DNA of 64,000 nt from CAIVPM01 sp964477265 (GTDB taxonomy: Bacteria > Bacteroidota > Bacteroidia > Chitinophagales > Chitinophagaceae). Under the pieces are notes generated by a model. That model searched no databases, was not told where the DNA came from, and was given only the letters and a program-made list of their open reading frames with translations. The position numbers and the translations under genes were made by a program. Positions 34,271 to 43,750 of the stretch are shown here, piece by piece (positions within the stretch are counted from its first letter, which is position 1; each line of letters begins with the position of its first letter). Location of the stretch: positions 248,001 to 312,000 of the forward strand of contig CAYZDJ010000002.1 of NCBI GenBank assembly GCA_964477265.1, in the 5' to 3' direction.

Positions 34271-34652
34271 AAAAATAATGTTAACTGGTTGTGTGCTTGC
34301 TGCACTTGCTGTAATATTAGGTGCATTGGCAGCTCATGCTTTAGAAAAACATTTAACAGATAAAATGTTAAAGGCTTTTGAAACAGCAGCACGTTATCAA
34401 ATGTATCATGCAATTGCAATCATCATTTGTGGTGTATTATATTTTCATCATCAGCACAAGCAAATAAAAACAGCTTTTAAATTATTTTTATCTGGAATAA
34501 TTTTCTTTAGTGGTTCGCTGTATGGCTTGTCATTATTGAGTTTGACGCACAATGATAAGTTTAATATTATTGGTGCAATAACACCAATTGGTGGCATTTG
34601 CTTTATATTTGGTTGGATATTTCTGGCTTTGGGATTAAGCAAAATGAAATAG
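34263..34652 (+). CDS. DUF423 family membrane protein
   Basis: A 129-residue integral membrane protein with four helices. It opens with LTGCVLAALAVILGALAAHAL, and AFETAARYQMYHAIAIIICG is the family hallmark (the 'ARYQMYHALAL' motif). The C-terminal GAITPIGGICFIFGWIFLAL is also typical (TPxGGxxFxxGW). Function unknown; a membrane homologue of the YgdD type. It overlaps the end of aroK, so translation is likely coupled. Confidence 0.92.
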   Translation: MHKKIMLTGCVLAALAVILGALAAHALEKHLTDKMLKAFETAARYQMYHAIAIIICGVLYFHHQHKQIKTAFKLFLSGIIFFSGSLYGLSLLSLTHNDKFNIIGAITPIGGICFIFGWIFLALGLSKMK

Positions 34653-34695
34653 GAATTTAAACTTTTTTTAATCAATAAGCAGTTTGCTTTGCAAC

Positions 34696-35382
34696 ATGGA
34701 AAAACAAAATAAAATATTATTAATTGAAGACGAAATAAAGCTTAGTCAAATTATAAGAGAAGAGTTAAGTGCAAATGATTTTTTGGTAGATGTGGCGTTT
34801 GATGGATTTAGTGCTGAAAAATTATTTAATCTGAATACCTACTCAATTATTTTGTTGGACATAAGCTTGCCTGTAAAAAATGGTTTTGAGTTATGTAAAT
34901 TGTTCAGGGCAAGCAATAGTAAAGTGCCAATTATTATGCTTACTGCATTTGGCGAAGTGCAAGATAAGGTTGATGCGTTTGCATTGGGTGCTGATGACTA
35001 TTTGGTAAAGCCATTTCATTTTGATGAATTGCTTGCACGTATAAAAGTTTTTATAAAACGCAGCGAAGGTGAGCCACAGGAAAAAGAACAAATTGTAACC
35101 ATTGGCGACTTGATTATTAATCATAAAAGTAAATCTGTGTTCAGGGCTGGGCAGGAAATTCCTTTAACTGCAAAAGAATTTGCATTGCTTAATTTATTGG
35201 TAAATAACAGGGGTACAGTTATTTCTAAGCAAGAAATTTTAGAAAAAGTATGGGACCTGAATTTTGATACAGGTACCAATACCATTGAGGTTTACATCAG
35301 TTTTTTACGCAATAAGATTGATAAACCATTTGAAGAAAAATTAATTCAAACCAAATCTGGTTTTGGATATTACATAAAATAA
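34696..35382 (+). CDS. OmpR/PhoB-type response regulator
   Basis: A 228-residue regulator. The ATG at 34696 is preferred over an upstream in-frame TTG because MEKQNKILLIEDEIKLSQ is a normal receiver start. Phospho-acceptor Asp55 is in IILLDISLP; Thr in IIMLTAFGE and Lys in DDYLVKPF complete the active site. Residues about 130-228 are a winged helix with PLTAKEFALLNLLVNN and TIEVYISFLRNKI. The histidine kinase gene follows after 63 bases that contain a tandem repeat. Target genes are unknown. Confidence 0.95.
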   Translation: MEKQNKILLIEDEIKLSQIIREELSANDFLVDVAFDGFSAEKLFNLNTYSIILLDISLPVKNGFELCKLFRASNSKVPIIMLTAFGEVQDKVDAFALGADDYLVKPFHFDELLARIKVFIKRSEGEPQEKEQIVTIGDLIINHKSKSVFRAGQEIPLTAKEFALLNLLVNNRGTVISKQEILEKVWDLNFDTGTNTIEVYISFLRNKIDKPFEEKLIQTKSGFGYYIK

Positions 35383-35406
35383 TTGGGAATAGAAAAAGAA
35401 ACAAAG

Positions 35407-35437
35407 ATTTCTAATTTCTAATTTCTAATTTCTAATT
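35407..35437. repeat. Tandem heptamer TTTCTAA, family E
   Basis: Four copies of TTTCTAA in a row between the response regulator and the kinase gene, ending eight bases before the kinase ATG. The reversed form AGAAATTAGAAA occurs at 46078-46089. Confidence 0.75.
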
Positions 35438-35445
35438 AACCTACA

Positions 35446-36798
35446 ATGAGCTTAAGATTAAGGTTTGCATTTTTATTTACGATTGCAGTTGCTATATTAT
35501 TGCTCATCTCGTCTTTTACAATTTATTATTTATACTACGATCATCGCAAGACAGAATATGCCAACAGACTTAGAACTGAAGCCAAGCTTACCTACGATGA
35601 GTTTAAAGATAAATTGTTGAAAAATGCTCCTATAGATAATTCAATATCGCAAGAATGTGGCGACAATACTTTAATTGATAAAGAAGTTTCAATTTTTGAC
35701 GTAAATGATACGCTGATTTACTCTTATTTAGACACATCATATTATACACCAACGCAAGCCCAATTTGAAAAAATTGCAAAAGAAAAAGATGTTTATTTTG
35801 TGCACAATGACAGGGAATATGTAGGCTTGTATTTTGATGCATCAAAAAAATATGTTACTGTAGGTGCTGTTGATGTTGATGGTTTTACTAAACTTTCCAA
35901 GCTAAAATATTACTTGCTCTTAGTATCTGTTTGTTGCCTGGCTATTTCTTCTTTAGTAAGTTATTTTATTGCATCAACAGCTTTAAAGCCTTTGGCAAAA
36001 TTAAATACGCAAATACAACAAACAACTGAACAGAACTTGAGCCAGCAAATATTTGTAGGCAAAGGAAAAGATGAGGTGAGCAAGATTGCAACCAACTTTA
36101 ATGGCTTAACACTAAGATTGGATAAAGCTTTTGATATTCAGAAAAACTTTGTGCACCATGCTTCACATGAATTGCGAACGCCTTTGGCTACAATGTATGC
36201 CACTACAGAATCGGCCTTAAATAAAAATTTAACTGCTAGCGAATACAAAAATGTTTTGGCATCTTTAAAGCAGGAACAGAATAACTTAATAGAACTTACC
36301 AACTCATTATTATTATTATTTCAATTTGAAAAATTGCAGTTTAAACCCAATTTTCAAACATTAAGAATTGATGAAATTATTTATGATGCAATTAGTATTG
36401 GGCAAAAAAATTTCCCTGGGATTAAGATTGATTTTTCATTCGAAAATATTGAAGAAGAAAATAACTTAATTATTAAAGGAAACGAGGTGTTGCTAAAAGC
36501 TGCATTTAATAATTTAATTAAAAATGCTTTTTTATATTCATTCAATAACCAGCTTAAAATAATATTGAGTGCGGTTGAAGGCAAAGTAAAAATTGTGTTT
36601 GAAAATGCAGGTAATCACCTTACAAAATCTGTGATAGAAAATATTAAACAACCTTTCTCAAGTGGCGATAATATTGGCATTAAGGGCATTGGTCTTGGGT
36701 TGTCAATTGTTGATAGAATTGTAAATTTGCACAAGGGAAACTTTAGTTACAGTGCTATTGATGCCAATACTAATTTATTTATAATTGAGCTGCTGTAA
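35446..36798 (+). CDS. Sensor histidine kinase
   Basis: A 450-residue membrane kinase. Helix 1 is residues 8-30, a periplasmic sensor of about 120 residues follows, helix 2 is about 153-176, then HAMP (to about 228). HisKA has phospho-acceptor His241 in HASHELRTPLATM. The ATPase domain includes AAFNNLIKNAFLYS (N box) and KGIGLGLSIVDRIV (G2 box). It forms a cognate pair with the upstream OmpR-type regulator. The sensed signal is unknown. Its layout resembles Bacteroidota CusS/ArlS-like kinases. Confidence 0.94.
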   Translation: MSLRLRFAFLFTIAVAILLLISSFTIYYLYYDHRKTEYANRLRTEAKLTYDEFKDKLLKNAPIDNSISQECGDNTLIDKEVSIFDVNDTLIYSYLDTSYYTPTQAQFEKIAKEKDVYFVHNDREYVGLYFDASKKYVTVGAVDVDGFTKLSKLKYYLLLVSVCCLAISSLVSYFIASTALKPLAKLNTQIQQTTEQNLSQQIFVGKGKDEVSKIATNFNGLTLRLDKAFDIQKNFVHHASHELRTPLATMYATTESALNKNLTASEYKNVLASLKQEQNNLIELTNSLLLLFQFEKLQFKPNFQTLRIDEIIYDAISIGQKNFPGIKIDFSFENIEEENNLIIKGNEVLLKAAFNNLIKNAFLYSFNNQLKIILSAVEGKVKIVFENAGNHLTKSVIENIKQPFSSGDNIGIKGIGLGLSIVDRIVNLHKGNFSYSAIDANTNLFIIELL

Positions 36799-36873
36799 AC
36801 TTTTTATCATTTAAAATATTTTATTTTTTGGTTTTATATAGTTACCTATTATTGCAACACCAAAACAACTACA

Positions 36874-37221
36874 ATGGACAATCATGTAGCTGAGCAAACA
36901 CCAGAAAAAGAAATTGATAAGCAAGTTTATAATAATGCTATTCAACAATTGATTAATAAAAATCAGAATAGCAATACAGTTATAAATTATATGGTGGATA
37001 ATGGTGTTGAACGAGATGAAGCTACAGTATTTATAAATGATTGTTTAGTGCAGATAGATGTAGCAAAAAAAGAATCGGCAAAGAAAGATATATTGTATGG
37101 TGCTTTGTGGTGTGTTGGTGGTACAGTTGCAACCTTGGCTAATATTGGTTTTATATTTTGGGGTGCAATTGTTTTTGGAGGAATACAATTGATAAGAGGA
37201 TTGATAAATTATAGTAAATAA
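36874..37221 (+). CDS. Small membrane protein, unknown function
   Basis: A 115-residue protein with an acidic, helical N-terminal half (residues 1-70, including INKNQNSNTVINYMVDNGVE) and two closely spaced membrane helices at about 73-92 and 93-110. The N-terminal part resembles small helical modules with a conserved 'A..L...G' pattern, but I recognise no named family. It stands between the kinase gene and the TonB receptor gene on the same strand. ATG start. Confidence 0.65.
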   Translation: MDNHVAEQTPEKEIDKQVYNNAIQQLINKNQNSNTVINYMVDNGVERDEATVFINDCLVQIDVAKKESAKKDILYGALWCVGGTVATLANIGFIFWGAIVFGGIQLIRGLINYSK

Positions 37222-37345
37222 CGAACTAAATTTTGACCAAATTTTTTTAATTTTAAAAAAGTAAATATTACACTTTACAAAATAAAAATTTTTTATAAAT
37301 ACATTTACTTTGTTAATTTGCTCACTAACCCAAACTAATTTTAAT

Positions 37346-40216
37346 ATGAAAAAGAGATTTAACGTATTGTTAGCCTGTCTTGCAGTGTTTGCTTGTCTTG
37401 CAGCCTCTGCACAAAAAATCACTACCGTTTCGGGAAGTGTGAAGGTTGTAAAATCTGGCGAAGCCGTTTCGGCAGTTTCTGTTATTATTAAAGGAAGTAG
37501 CGTTGGAACCTTTACTAATGAAAAGGGTGAATTTAAATTTAGTACTACACAAAAGCCCCCATTTACATTAATATTTTCGTCGGTTGGTTATGGCACAAAA
37601 GAAGTAAGCTTTACAGGCGAACCTTTGAGTGTTGAATTATCAACAGCAGAAACCTTAGGTCAGGAAGTTACAGTATCTGCATCAAGAGTTTCTGAGCGTA
37701 TATTAGAATCGCCTGTAACTATTGAAAAAATTGGATTAAATGCAATAAGAACAGCAGCAGCTCCAAATTACTATGATATGCTTACCAATTTAAAAGGTGT
37801 GGACGTAGTAAATGCAAGTTTAACTTTCAGAAGTGTTGGTACACGTGGTTTTAATAGTAGTGGTAATTTGCGTTTAAACCAAATTGTTGATGGAATGGAC
37901 AATCAGGCACCTGGTTTAAACTTTGCTGTTGGTAGCATTTGTGGCTTAACAGAATTGGATGTTGAAAGTTTAGAATTATTGCCTGGTGCATCATCAGCAT
38001 TATATGGTCCAGGTGGAATGAATGGTACAGTTATTATTAATGCAAAAGATCCTTTTAAATATCAAGGTTTAAGTTTTCAGGTAAAAGCTGGTGTAAATCA
38101 TATAGACCAAAAGCAAAGACCAACTGCTGCTTTTACTGATTGGAGCTTACGTTGGGCTAAAAAAATAAATGATAAGTGGGCTTATAAAATTGGAGCTCAG
38201 TTAACACAAGCAAAAGATTGGGTAGCTACAGATGCAACTAATTACAATCGTGTGCCAACTGCTACAACGCCTAATGGCAATGTAATTTCAGGCACAAGAA
38301 CTACTGACCCTAATTATGATGGGGTAAACTATTATGGAGATGAAACTACTGTGGATATTCGTCCTTTTATGCAAGGTGCAATAGCTGCTAATCCTGGTTT
38401 ATCGCCAATATTAACTCAATTTTTGTCAAAAGCACAAAATGTTTCAAGAACTGGTTATGCAGAAAAAGATGTAGTTGATCCAACAACAATCAATATGAAA
38501 TTATCTGGTCAGCTATGTTATAAAATTACTAATAAAATTACAGCAAGCTTTACAAGTTATTTTGGAACAGGTAATACCGTTTACACTGGTGCAGACAGAT
38601 ATAGCTTGAAAGATTTAAAAATAGCACAGCATAAAATAGAAATAAAACACAAAAACTGGTTTGTTCGTGCTTACAAAACTTTTGAAAACTCTGGAAGTTC
38701 TTTTAATGCAACTGTTACAACACGTTTATTTAATGAATCATGGAAACCAAGCTATAATGCTGGTAATGTATCAGGTAGCTGGTATCCGCAATATACTGGT
38801 GCATTTGCACAAGGTGCTGCTACAGTATTTGGACAAGCTATGATTGCAACAGGTGGTAATGTTGCAGCATCTCAAGCAGCAGTTGCCAATAATGCTTTAA
38901 CCTTGCATAACGCAGCACGTGCATTTGCAGATCAAGGAAGGCCAACTGGTTTTGTGGGAGCAAATGATATGTTTAAAAAAGTGGCAGGAACACCAATTAG
39001 TCAAGGTGGTGGTCTGTTTGTAGATAAAACATCTTTGACAATGTTTGAAGCACAAGCTAATTTAACTGACATTTTAGGATTAGAAAAAACTAAGGCAGAA
39101 ATATTAATTGGTGGCAACTACAAAAAATATTTATTAAATAGTAATGGAACTTTATTTGCCGAAGATTTGTTAGGTGGAAAAATTGGAATTGATGAATTTG
39201 GCGGCTATTTGCAAGCGTCTTATAAATTATTAGAAGATAAATTGAAAATCACTGGTTCAGGCCGATATGATAAAAATTCAAATTTTGAACCTAAGTTCAC
39301 ACCAAGAGTTTCTGCTGTATATCAGGTGGCTAAAGATCATAACATTCGTGTATCTTATCAAACTGCTTATCGTTTTCCATCAACACAAAACCAATACATT
39401 AATTTATTCGTAAATGGTGGTATAAGATTGATGGGTGGATTACCAATATTGAGAGAAAAATATAATTTTGCTAATAACCCAGCATATACATTGGCAAGTT
39501 TACAAGCAGCAGCAGCATTTGTAAATGGTGGTGGTAGTCCAGCAACAGCATTAGGTATGTTAAAGGCTCAAACCTTTGAAGAATTCAAACCTGAAAGTAT
39601 GACTTCATATGAAGTGGGCTACAAAGGTCTTATAAATAAAAAATTATTGATAGATGCGTACGTTTATATGGGAAAATACGCTAACTTCATCGGCGATATA
39701 AGATGTGTTCAATCAAATACAGGAAGTCCTGTTGGTTTATTAAATGCAACTACAAGAACTATATATAGTATATCTGCAAATTTGAATCAAGATGTGAATA
39801 CAATGGGTTGGGGTTTAAGTGCAGAGTATTTGTTTCCTAAAAACTTCTATGCTAGTGCAAATGTTTATGGAGATAAAATTGATGATTTACCAAGCGATTT
39901 TATTTCGTATTTTAACACTCCAAAAACAAGGGCAAATATTAGCGTAGGAAATAATGGTTTTGGTTGCGATAACAGGGTTGTATTTAATGTTGTTGTTCGC
40001 ACACAAGCAAGTATGCATTACGAAGGAACTTTTGGTGTATCTCATTTACCAGGTTACACAACAGTTGATGCAATGCTTGGTTATAAATATCCAAAAATTA
40101 AATCTATTTTAAAAATAGGTGCAACAAACTTATATAATAAATATTATCGTACAGGCTTTGGTAGTCCCGCAGTTGGTGGGCTCTACTACGTAAGTTTTGG
40201 ATATAATATTTTATAA
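37346..40216 (+). CDS. TonB-dependent receptor with N-terminal carboxypeptidase-like domain
   Basis: A 956-residue outer-membrane receptor. The ATG at 37346 starts a signal peptide ending LAASAQ; the open frame begins 36 bases earlier without one. Residues about 25-105 form a CarboxypepD_reg-like beta domain (FTNEKGEFKF, IFSSVGYGTKEV). The plug follows, with VEKIGLNAI-like, VVNASLTFRSVGTRGF and PGASSALYGPGGMNG. The barrel ends in YYVSFGYNIL, a normal terminal strand with an aromatic-rich end. No SusD partner is adjacent, so it probably takes up a metal chelate or small molecule rather than glycans; the ligand is unknown. Confidence 0.93.
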   Translation: MKKRFNVLLACLAVFACLAASAQKITTVSGSVKVVKSGEAVSAVSVIIKGSSVGTFTNEKGEFKFSTTQKPPFTLIFSSVGYGTKEVSFTGEPLSVELSTAETLGQEVTVSASRVSERILESPVTIEKIGLNAIRTAAAPNYYDMLTNLKGVDVVNASLTFRSVGTRGFNSSGNLRLNQIVDGMDNQAPGLNFAVGSICGLTELDVESLELLPGASSALYGPGGMNGTVIINAKDPFKYQGLSFQVKAGVNHIDQKQRPTAAFTDWSLRWAKKINDKWAYKIGAQLTQAKDWVATDATNYNRVPTATTPNGNVISGTRTTDPNYDGVNYYGDETTVDIRPFMQGAIAANPGLSPILTQFLSKAQNVSRTGYAEKDVVDPTTINMKLSGQLCYKITNKITASFTSYFGTGNTVYTGADRYSLKDLKIAQHKIEIKHKNWFVRAYKTFENSGSSFNATVTTRLFNESWKPSYNAGNVSGSWYPQYTGAFAQGAATVFGQAMIATGGNVAASQAAVANNALTLHNAARAFADQGRPTGFVGANDMFKKVAGTPISQGGGLFVDKTSLTMFEAQANLTDILGLEKTKAEILIGGNYKKYLLNSNGTLFAEDLLGGKIGIDEFGGYLQASYKLLEDKLKITGSGRYDKNSNFEPKFTPRVSAVYQVAKDHNIRVSYQTAYRFPSTQNQYINLFVNGGIRLMGGLPILREKYNFANNPAYTLASLQAAAAFVNGGGSPATALGMLKAQTFEEFKPESMTSYEVGYKGLINKKLLIDAYVYMGKYANFIGDIRCVQSNTGSPVGLLNATTRTIYSISANLNQDVNTMGWGLSAEYLFPKNFYASANVYGDKIDDLPSDFISYFNTPKTRANISVGNNGFGCDNRVVFNVVVRTQASMHYEGTFGVSHLPGYTTVDAMLGYKYPKIKSILKIGATNLYNKYYRTGFGSPAVGGLYYVSFGYNIL

Positions 40217-40256
40217 ACGAGGTGTTTTCATGATTTCGGTTTTTAAGGTTAAAATG

Positions 40257-40293
40257 AATCCCTGAGTAGTCTTGCTCGGGGATTTTTGTTTTT
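40257..40293 (+). terminator. Terminator after the TonB receptor gene
   Basis: Ten-pair stem AATCCCTGAG / CTCGGGGATT with an eight-base loop, followed by a T-rich tail. Confidence 0.88.
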
Positions 40294-40321
40294 AACAAAT
40301 ACACTGTATTATTGTTGCACA

Positions 40322-41422
40322 ATGACTAACAAAGACTTGCTATATCAAATTTCACTGACCCACGTCAATGGTATTGGTGCAGTGCAGGCTAAGCTTTTAC
40401 TTGAACATTTTGAAAATGCAGAATCTATTTTTAAGGCCAGGAAAAAAGAGTTGAGTTTAATAGAAGGTATTGGCGACATAAGAGCCACAAGCATAAAAAA
40501 TTTTGATACATTTAAAGATGCCGAAGATGAAATAAACTTTATTGAAAAGCATCACATTCAACCATTATTTATTACCCATAAAAATTATCCTCAAAATTTA
40601 TTGCATTGCTACGATGCACCAACAATGCTATATTACAGGGGCACTGCCAACCTTAATCAACCAAAATCAATTAGCATTATAGGCACAAGGACCAACAGTG
40701 AATATGGCAAGCAAATTACTGAACAATTAATTGAAGATTTAGCTAATGAAAATATTACTGTTTACAGTGGTTTGGCATTTGGCATTGATGCCATAGCACA
40801 CAAAGCTGCAGTTAAGCACAACGTAGCAACCATAGGCGTTTTAGCTCATGGCTTAGACACAATTTATCCATCGCAACATAAATCATTCGCAAAAGATATG
40901 TTGATGAATGGAGGCTTGCTTACAGAATTCCCAAAAGGAACAAAGGCAGATAAACATAATTTTCCAAGACGAAACAGGATTGTGGCAGGTATTTCAAATG
41001 CTACAATAGTAATAGAAACTGCCATCAAAGGCGGCAGTATGATAACTGCTGAACTGGCAAATAATTACAACAGAGATTTATTTGCCATTCCTGCAAAAAT
41101 TACTGATACAAAAAGTGCTGGCTGCTTAAAATTAATTTATCAAAACAAAGCAGTACTGCTTACTAGTGCAGAACAATTGCTTGACAATATGGGTTGGCAA
41201 ACCAGGCAAAAAAACACTAAAAAGCAAAGAGAATTATTTATAGATTTGAGTGATGATGAAAAAATAATTTTTAATTTAATTGAAAGCAAAACAGAGATAA
41301 GTATAGATGAATTATATGTCTTATCAAACCTTAGCAGTAGCACAGTTGCAGCATGTTTGTTAAACTTGGAATTAAGTAATGTAATTATTAGTTTGCCTGG
41401 TAAAATGTATAAAGCGTTGTAG
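40322..41422 (+). CDS. dprA: DNA-processing protein DprA
   Basis: A 366-residue protein that binds single-stranded DNA and loads RecA during natural transformation. The ATG at 40322 gives MTNKDLLYQISLTHVNGIGA, a normal SAM-like N-terminal domain. The Rossmann core contains SIIGTRTNSEYGK, TVYSGLAFGIDAIAHKAA, GVLAHGLDTIYPSQH, FPRRNRIVAG and ETAIKGGSMITAELA. The C-terminal winged helix (DELYVLSNLSSSTVAACLLN) is present. Full length. It stands alone between two terminator or spacer regions; no other competence gene is here. Confidence 0.95.
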   Translation: MTNKDLLYQISLTHVNGIGAVQAKLLLEHFENAESIFKARKKELSLIEGIGDIRATSIKNFDTFKDAEDEINFIEKHHIQPLFITHKNYPQNLLHCYDAPTMLYYRGTANLNQPKSISIIGTRTNSEYGKQITEQLIEDLANENITVYSGLAFGIDAIAHKAAVKHNVATIGVLAHGLDTIYPSQHKSFAKDMLMNGGLLTEFPKGTKADKHNFPRRNRIVAGISNATIVIETAIKGGSMITAELANNYNRDLFAIPAKITDTKSAGCLKLIYQNKAVLLTSAEQLLDNMGWQTRQKNTKKQRELFIDLSDDEKIIFNLIESKTEISIDELYVLSNLSSSTVAACLLNLELSNVIISLPGKMYKAL

Positions 41423-41517
41423 GTATTTTATATTACCGAAGTAACCCTAATTTATATTTCCAAACGCTCGTTAGTTTTTAATAAAAAAACCTTAACCTTT
41501 GCAACAATTTTTTAGAA

Positions 41518-42261
41518 ATGAAAATATTAGTTTGTATAAGTAAAACACCAGACACAACAAGCAAAATTGCTTTTAAAGATGGCAATACAAAGTTTGATGA
41601 AAATGGTGTGCAATGGATTATAAATCCTTATGATGAATGGTATAGTTTAGTGCGTGCCATTGAGTTAAAAGAAAAAGATGCAGCCACAACAATTCATCTT
41701 GTAACTGTTGGTGGTGCAGATGTTGAGCCAATTATAAGAAAGGCTTTGGCATTGGGTGGAGACGAAGCATTTAGAATAAATGCAGACAACAATGACAGCT
41801 ATTTTATAGCTGCACAAATTGCTGAAATTGCAAAGCAAAATAATTACGATTTAGTTTTTACCGGTAAAGAAACAATTGACTACAACAGTTCTTCTATTGG
41901 AGGAATGGTTGCAGAATTAATTGATGCACCTTATGTTTCTTTAGCAACTAAGTTCGACTTAAATGCAACAACAGCAACCATTACAAGGGAAATTGAAGGC
42001 GGTGAAGAAGTATGTGAAGTATCGTTGCCTGTTGTGGTAAGTTGCCAGAAAGGTGTAGCAGAACAACGCATACCAAATATGCGTGGCATTATGGCTGCTC
42101 GTACTAAACCTTTAAAAGTTGTTGAACCTGCTGCAATCGATGCTTTAACAAGTATTGCAAGCTTTGAAATGCCACCTGCAAAAGCTGGTGTTAAATTAGT
42201 TGATGCAGATAATGTTGCTGAATTGGTGAGATTATTACACGAAGAAGCAAAGGCAATTTAA
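41518..42261 (+). CDS. etfB: Electron transfer flavoprotein subunit beta
   Basis: A 247-residue AMP-binding subunit. The N-terminus MKILVCISKTPDTTSKIAF is typical, and DEWYSLVRAIELKEK, FTGKETIDYNSSSIGGMVAE and VVSCQKGVAEQRIPNMRGIM are family signatures. With EtfA it carries electrons from acyl-CoA dehydrogenases to the quinone pool. etfA follows after 75 bases filled with an inverted pair of family A repeats. Confidence 0.95.
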   Translation: MKILVCISKTPDTTSKIAFKDGNTKFDENGVQWIINPYDEWYSLVRAIELKEKDAATTIHLVTVGGADVEPIIRKALALGGDEAFRINADNNDSYFIAAQIAEIAKQNNYDLVFTGKETIDYNSSSIGGMVAELIDAPYVSLATKFDLNATTATITREIEGGEEVCEVSLPVVVSCQKGVAEQRIPNMRGIMAARTKPLKVVEPAAIDALTSIASFEMPPAKAGVKLVDADNVAELVRLLHEEAKAI

Positions 42262-42327
42262 CCCCAACCCCTAAAGGGGTAAGAAAGAACAATATTTAAT
42301 CACAAAATTCTCCTTTTAGGGAGTTAG
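42260..42327. repeat. Dispersed repeat, family A, inverted pair
   Basis: Left copy AACCCCAACCCCTAAAGGGG at 42260-42279 and right copy CTCCTTTTAGGGAGTTAG at 42310-42327. The right copy is a diverged reverse complement and ends nine bases before the etfA ATG. Confidence 0.7.
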
Positions 42328-42336
42328 TAGATAATT

Positions 42337-43302
42337 ATGAAAGTATTAGTATTTATAGATCAGGCTGAAGGACATATAAAAAAATCTTCTTATGAAGTGT
42401 TGAGTTATGGAAGCAAGGTGGCACAACAACTTGGCTGTGTTGCTGAAGGTTTAATTTTGGGTAATGTAAAAGATGATGTCGCTGCATTGGGTAAATATGG
42501 CGTATCAACTATTCATCAAATAAATAATGATGCATTGAATAATGTTGATAGCCAAGTGTATGCTAAAGCAATTGCAGATGCTGTAAATAGCTTGGGAGCA
42601 AACGTTGTTATCTTCTCACACAACCCAACAGGAAAGGCAGTAGCAGCAAGGGTTGCAGCACGTTTAAAAGCAGGCTTAGTTGCAGGTGCTGTCGCTTTAC
42701 CAGATACAAGCAATGGTTTTGTAGTTAAAAAATCTGTGTTTAGTGGTAAAGCATTTGCCAATGTTTCTATTAACAGTAATATAAAGATTGTTTCTTTAAA
42801 TCCTAATAGCTTTAATGTTATTGCAACTGAGGGTGTAGCAACAGTAAATCCTTTGAATATTGATGTAGCAGCAAGTAAAGTAAAAATTACAACAATTAAT
42901 AAAGTAATTGGCGAAGTTCCATTAACAGAAGCTGATATTGTAGTAAGCGGTGGACGTGGATTAAAAGGACCAGAAAACTGGGGAATACTTTTAGACCTTG
43001 CCAAAGAGTTAGGTGCAGCAACTGCTTGTAGTCGTCCAGTTGGCGATGCACATTGGCGTCCACATCACGAACATGTAGGGCAAACAGGTGTGCAAATTGC
43101 ACCAAACCTATATATTGCCATTGGCATTAGTGGTGCCATACAACATTTAGCAGGTGTGAATCGTAGCAAGGTAATGGTTGTAATAAACAAAGACCCTGAA
43201 GCACCATTTTTTAAAGCAGCAGATTATGGAATAGTTGGCGATGCTTTTGAAGTTGTACCTAAACTAACTGAAGAAATTAAAAAAATGAAAGTGAATAGTT
43301 AG
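42337..43302 (+). CDS. etfA: Electron transfer flavoprotein subunit alpha
   Basis: A 321-residue FAD-binding subunit. The C-terminal FAD domain has VVSGGRGLKGPENWGILLDL, ACSRPVGDAHW, EHVGQTGVQIAPNLYIAIG, SGAIQHLAGV and INKDPEAPFFKAADYGIVGD, all expected. The N-terminal domain starts MKVLVFIDQAEGHIKKSS. It is the partner of the preceding etfB. It is closed by a strong terminator. Confidence 0.96.
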   Translation: MKVLVFIDQAEGHIKKSSYEVLSYGSKVAQQLGCVAEGLILGNVKDDVAALGKYGVSTIHQINNDALNNVDSQVYAKAIADAVNSLGANVVIFSHNPTGKAVAARVAARLKAGLVAGAVALPDTSNGFVVKKSVFSGKAFANVSINSNIKIVSLNPNSFNVIATEGVATVNPLNIDVAASKVKITTINKVIGEVPLTEADIVVSGGRGLKGPENWGILLDLAKELGAATACSRPVGDAHWRPHHEHVGQTGVQIAPNLYIAIGISGAIQHLAGVNRSKVMVVINKDPEAPFFKAADYGIVGDAFEVVPKLTEEIKKMKVNS

Positions 43303-43385
43303 CATATATCTTATAATAACTTTGGCAAAGTGATAAAAAACAGTTGTCAAAATTTTTTGTAACATAATACAATAAACATTTTTAG

Positions 43386-43424
43386 AAAAAAGCAATGAAA
43401 CTACTTTCATTGCTTTTTTTGTTT
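43386..43424 (+). terminator. Terminator after etfA
   Basis: Perfect 15-bp stem AAAAAAGCAATGAAA / TTTCATTGCTTTTTT with a four-base loop. Confidence 0.92.
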
Positions 43425-43580
43425 ATGGAAAAACTAATTAAAAGTGTGCGTGTTGTGGCATCAACTATGTTCAAAAATTGAGTATGGTATCTACTACAAC
43501 AAGAAAAAAGGCGAAACTCGAACCACAAATTTGAATAGCTTGTTTGCTGTAATTGCAAGCCTGCAAAGCGATACAGGCTA

Positions 43581-43620
43581 TAAAAACAAAAGACCTCAAG
43601 GCAATTTTGCCCTGAAGTCT
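43581..43620 (-). terminator. Terminator of tRNA-Ser
   Basis: Minus strand: AGACTTCAGGGCAA / TTGCCTTGAGGTCT stem with wobble pairs and a short loop, then TTTTGTTTTTA. Confidence 0.8.
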
Positions 43621-43629
43621 CATTACTCG

Positions 43630-43716
43630 CAGAGAGGAAGAGATTCGAACTCTCGAAACAGTTTCCCGTTTACACACTTTCCAGGCGTGCTCCTTCAACC
43701 ACTCGGACACCTCTCT
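43630..43716 (-). tRNA. tRNA-Ser(GGA)
   Basis: 87 bases on the minus strand. Acceptor arms AGAGAGG and CCTCTCT pair fully with discriminator G; CCA is not encoded. The D arm starts TCCGAGTGGTTGAAGGA, the anticodon loop is CTGGAAA with anticodon GGA, the long variable arm typical of serine tRNA follows, and the T arm is GAGAGTTCGAATCTC. Confidence 0.96.
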
Positions 43717-43750
43717 AAATTTATATGGCTGCGAAAGTAATATTTACAAA

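Larger units (their letters stand above)
43303..43629. other. Gene-free stretch between etfA and tRNA-Ser
   Basis: About 330 bases. It holds the etfA terminator (43386-43424) and the tRNA terminator (43581-43620). The rest is AT-rich. Frames through 43444-43740 are not supported because they run across the tRNA. Confidence 0.7.

Noticed and set aside
43444..43740. Frames of 79-98 codons on both strands around the tRNA
   Set aside because: They read through tRNA-Ser and its terminator; such frames are a known artefact over serine tRNA genes.
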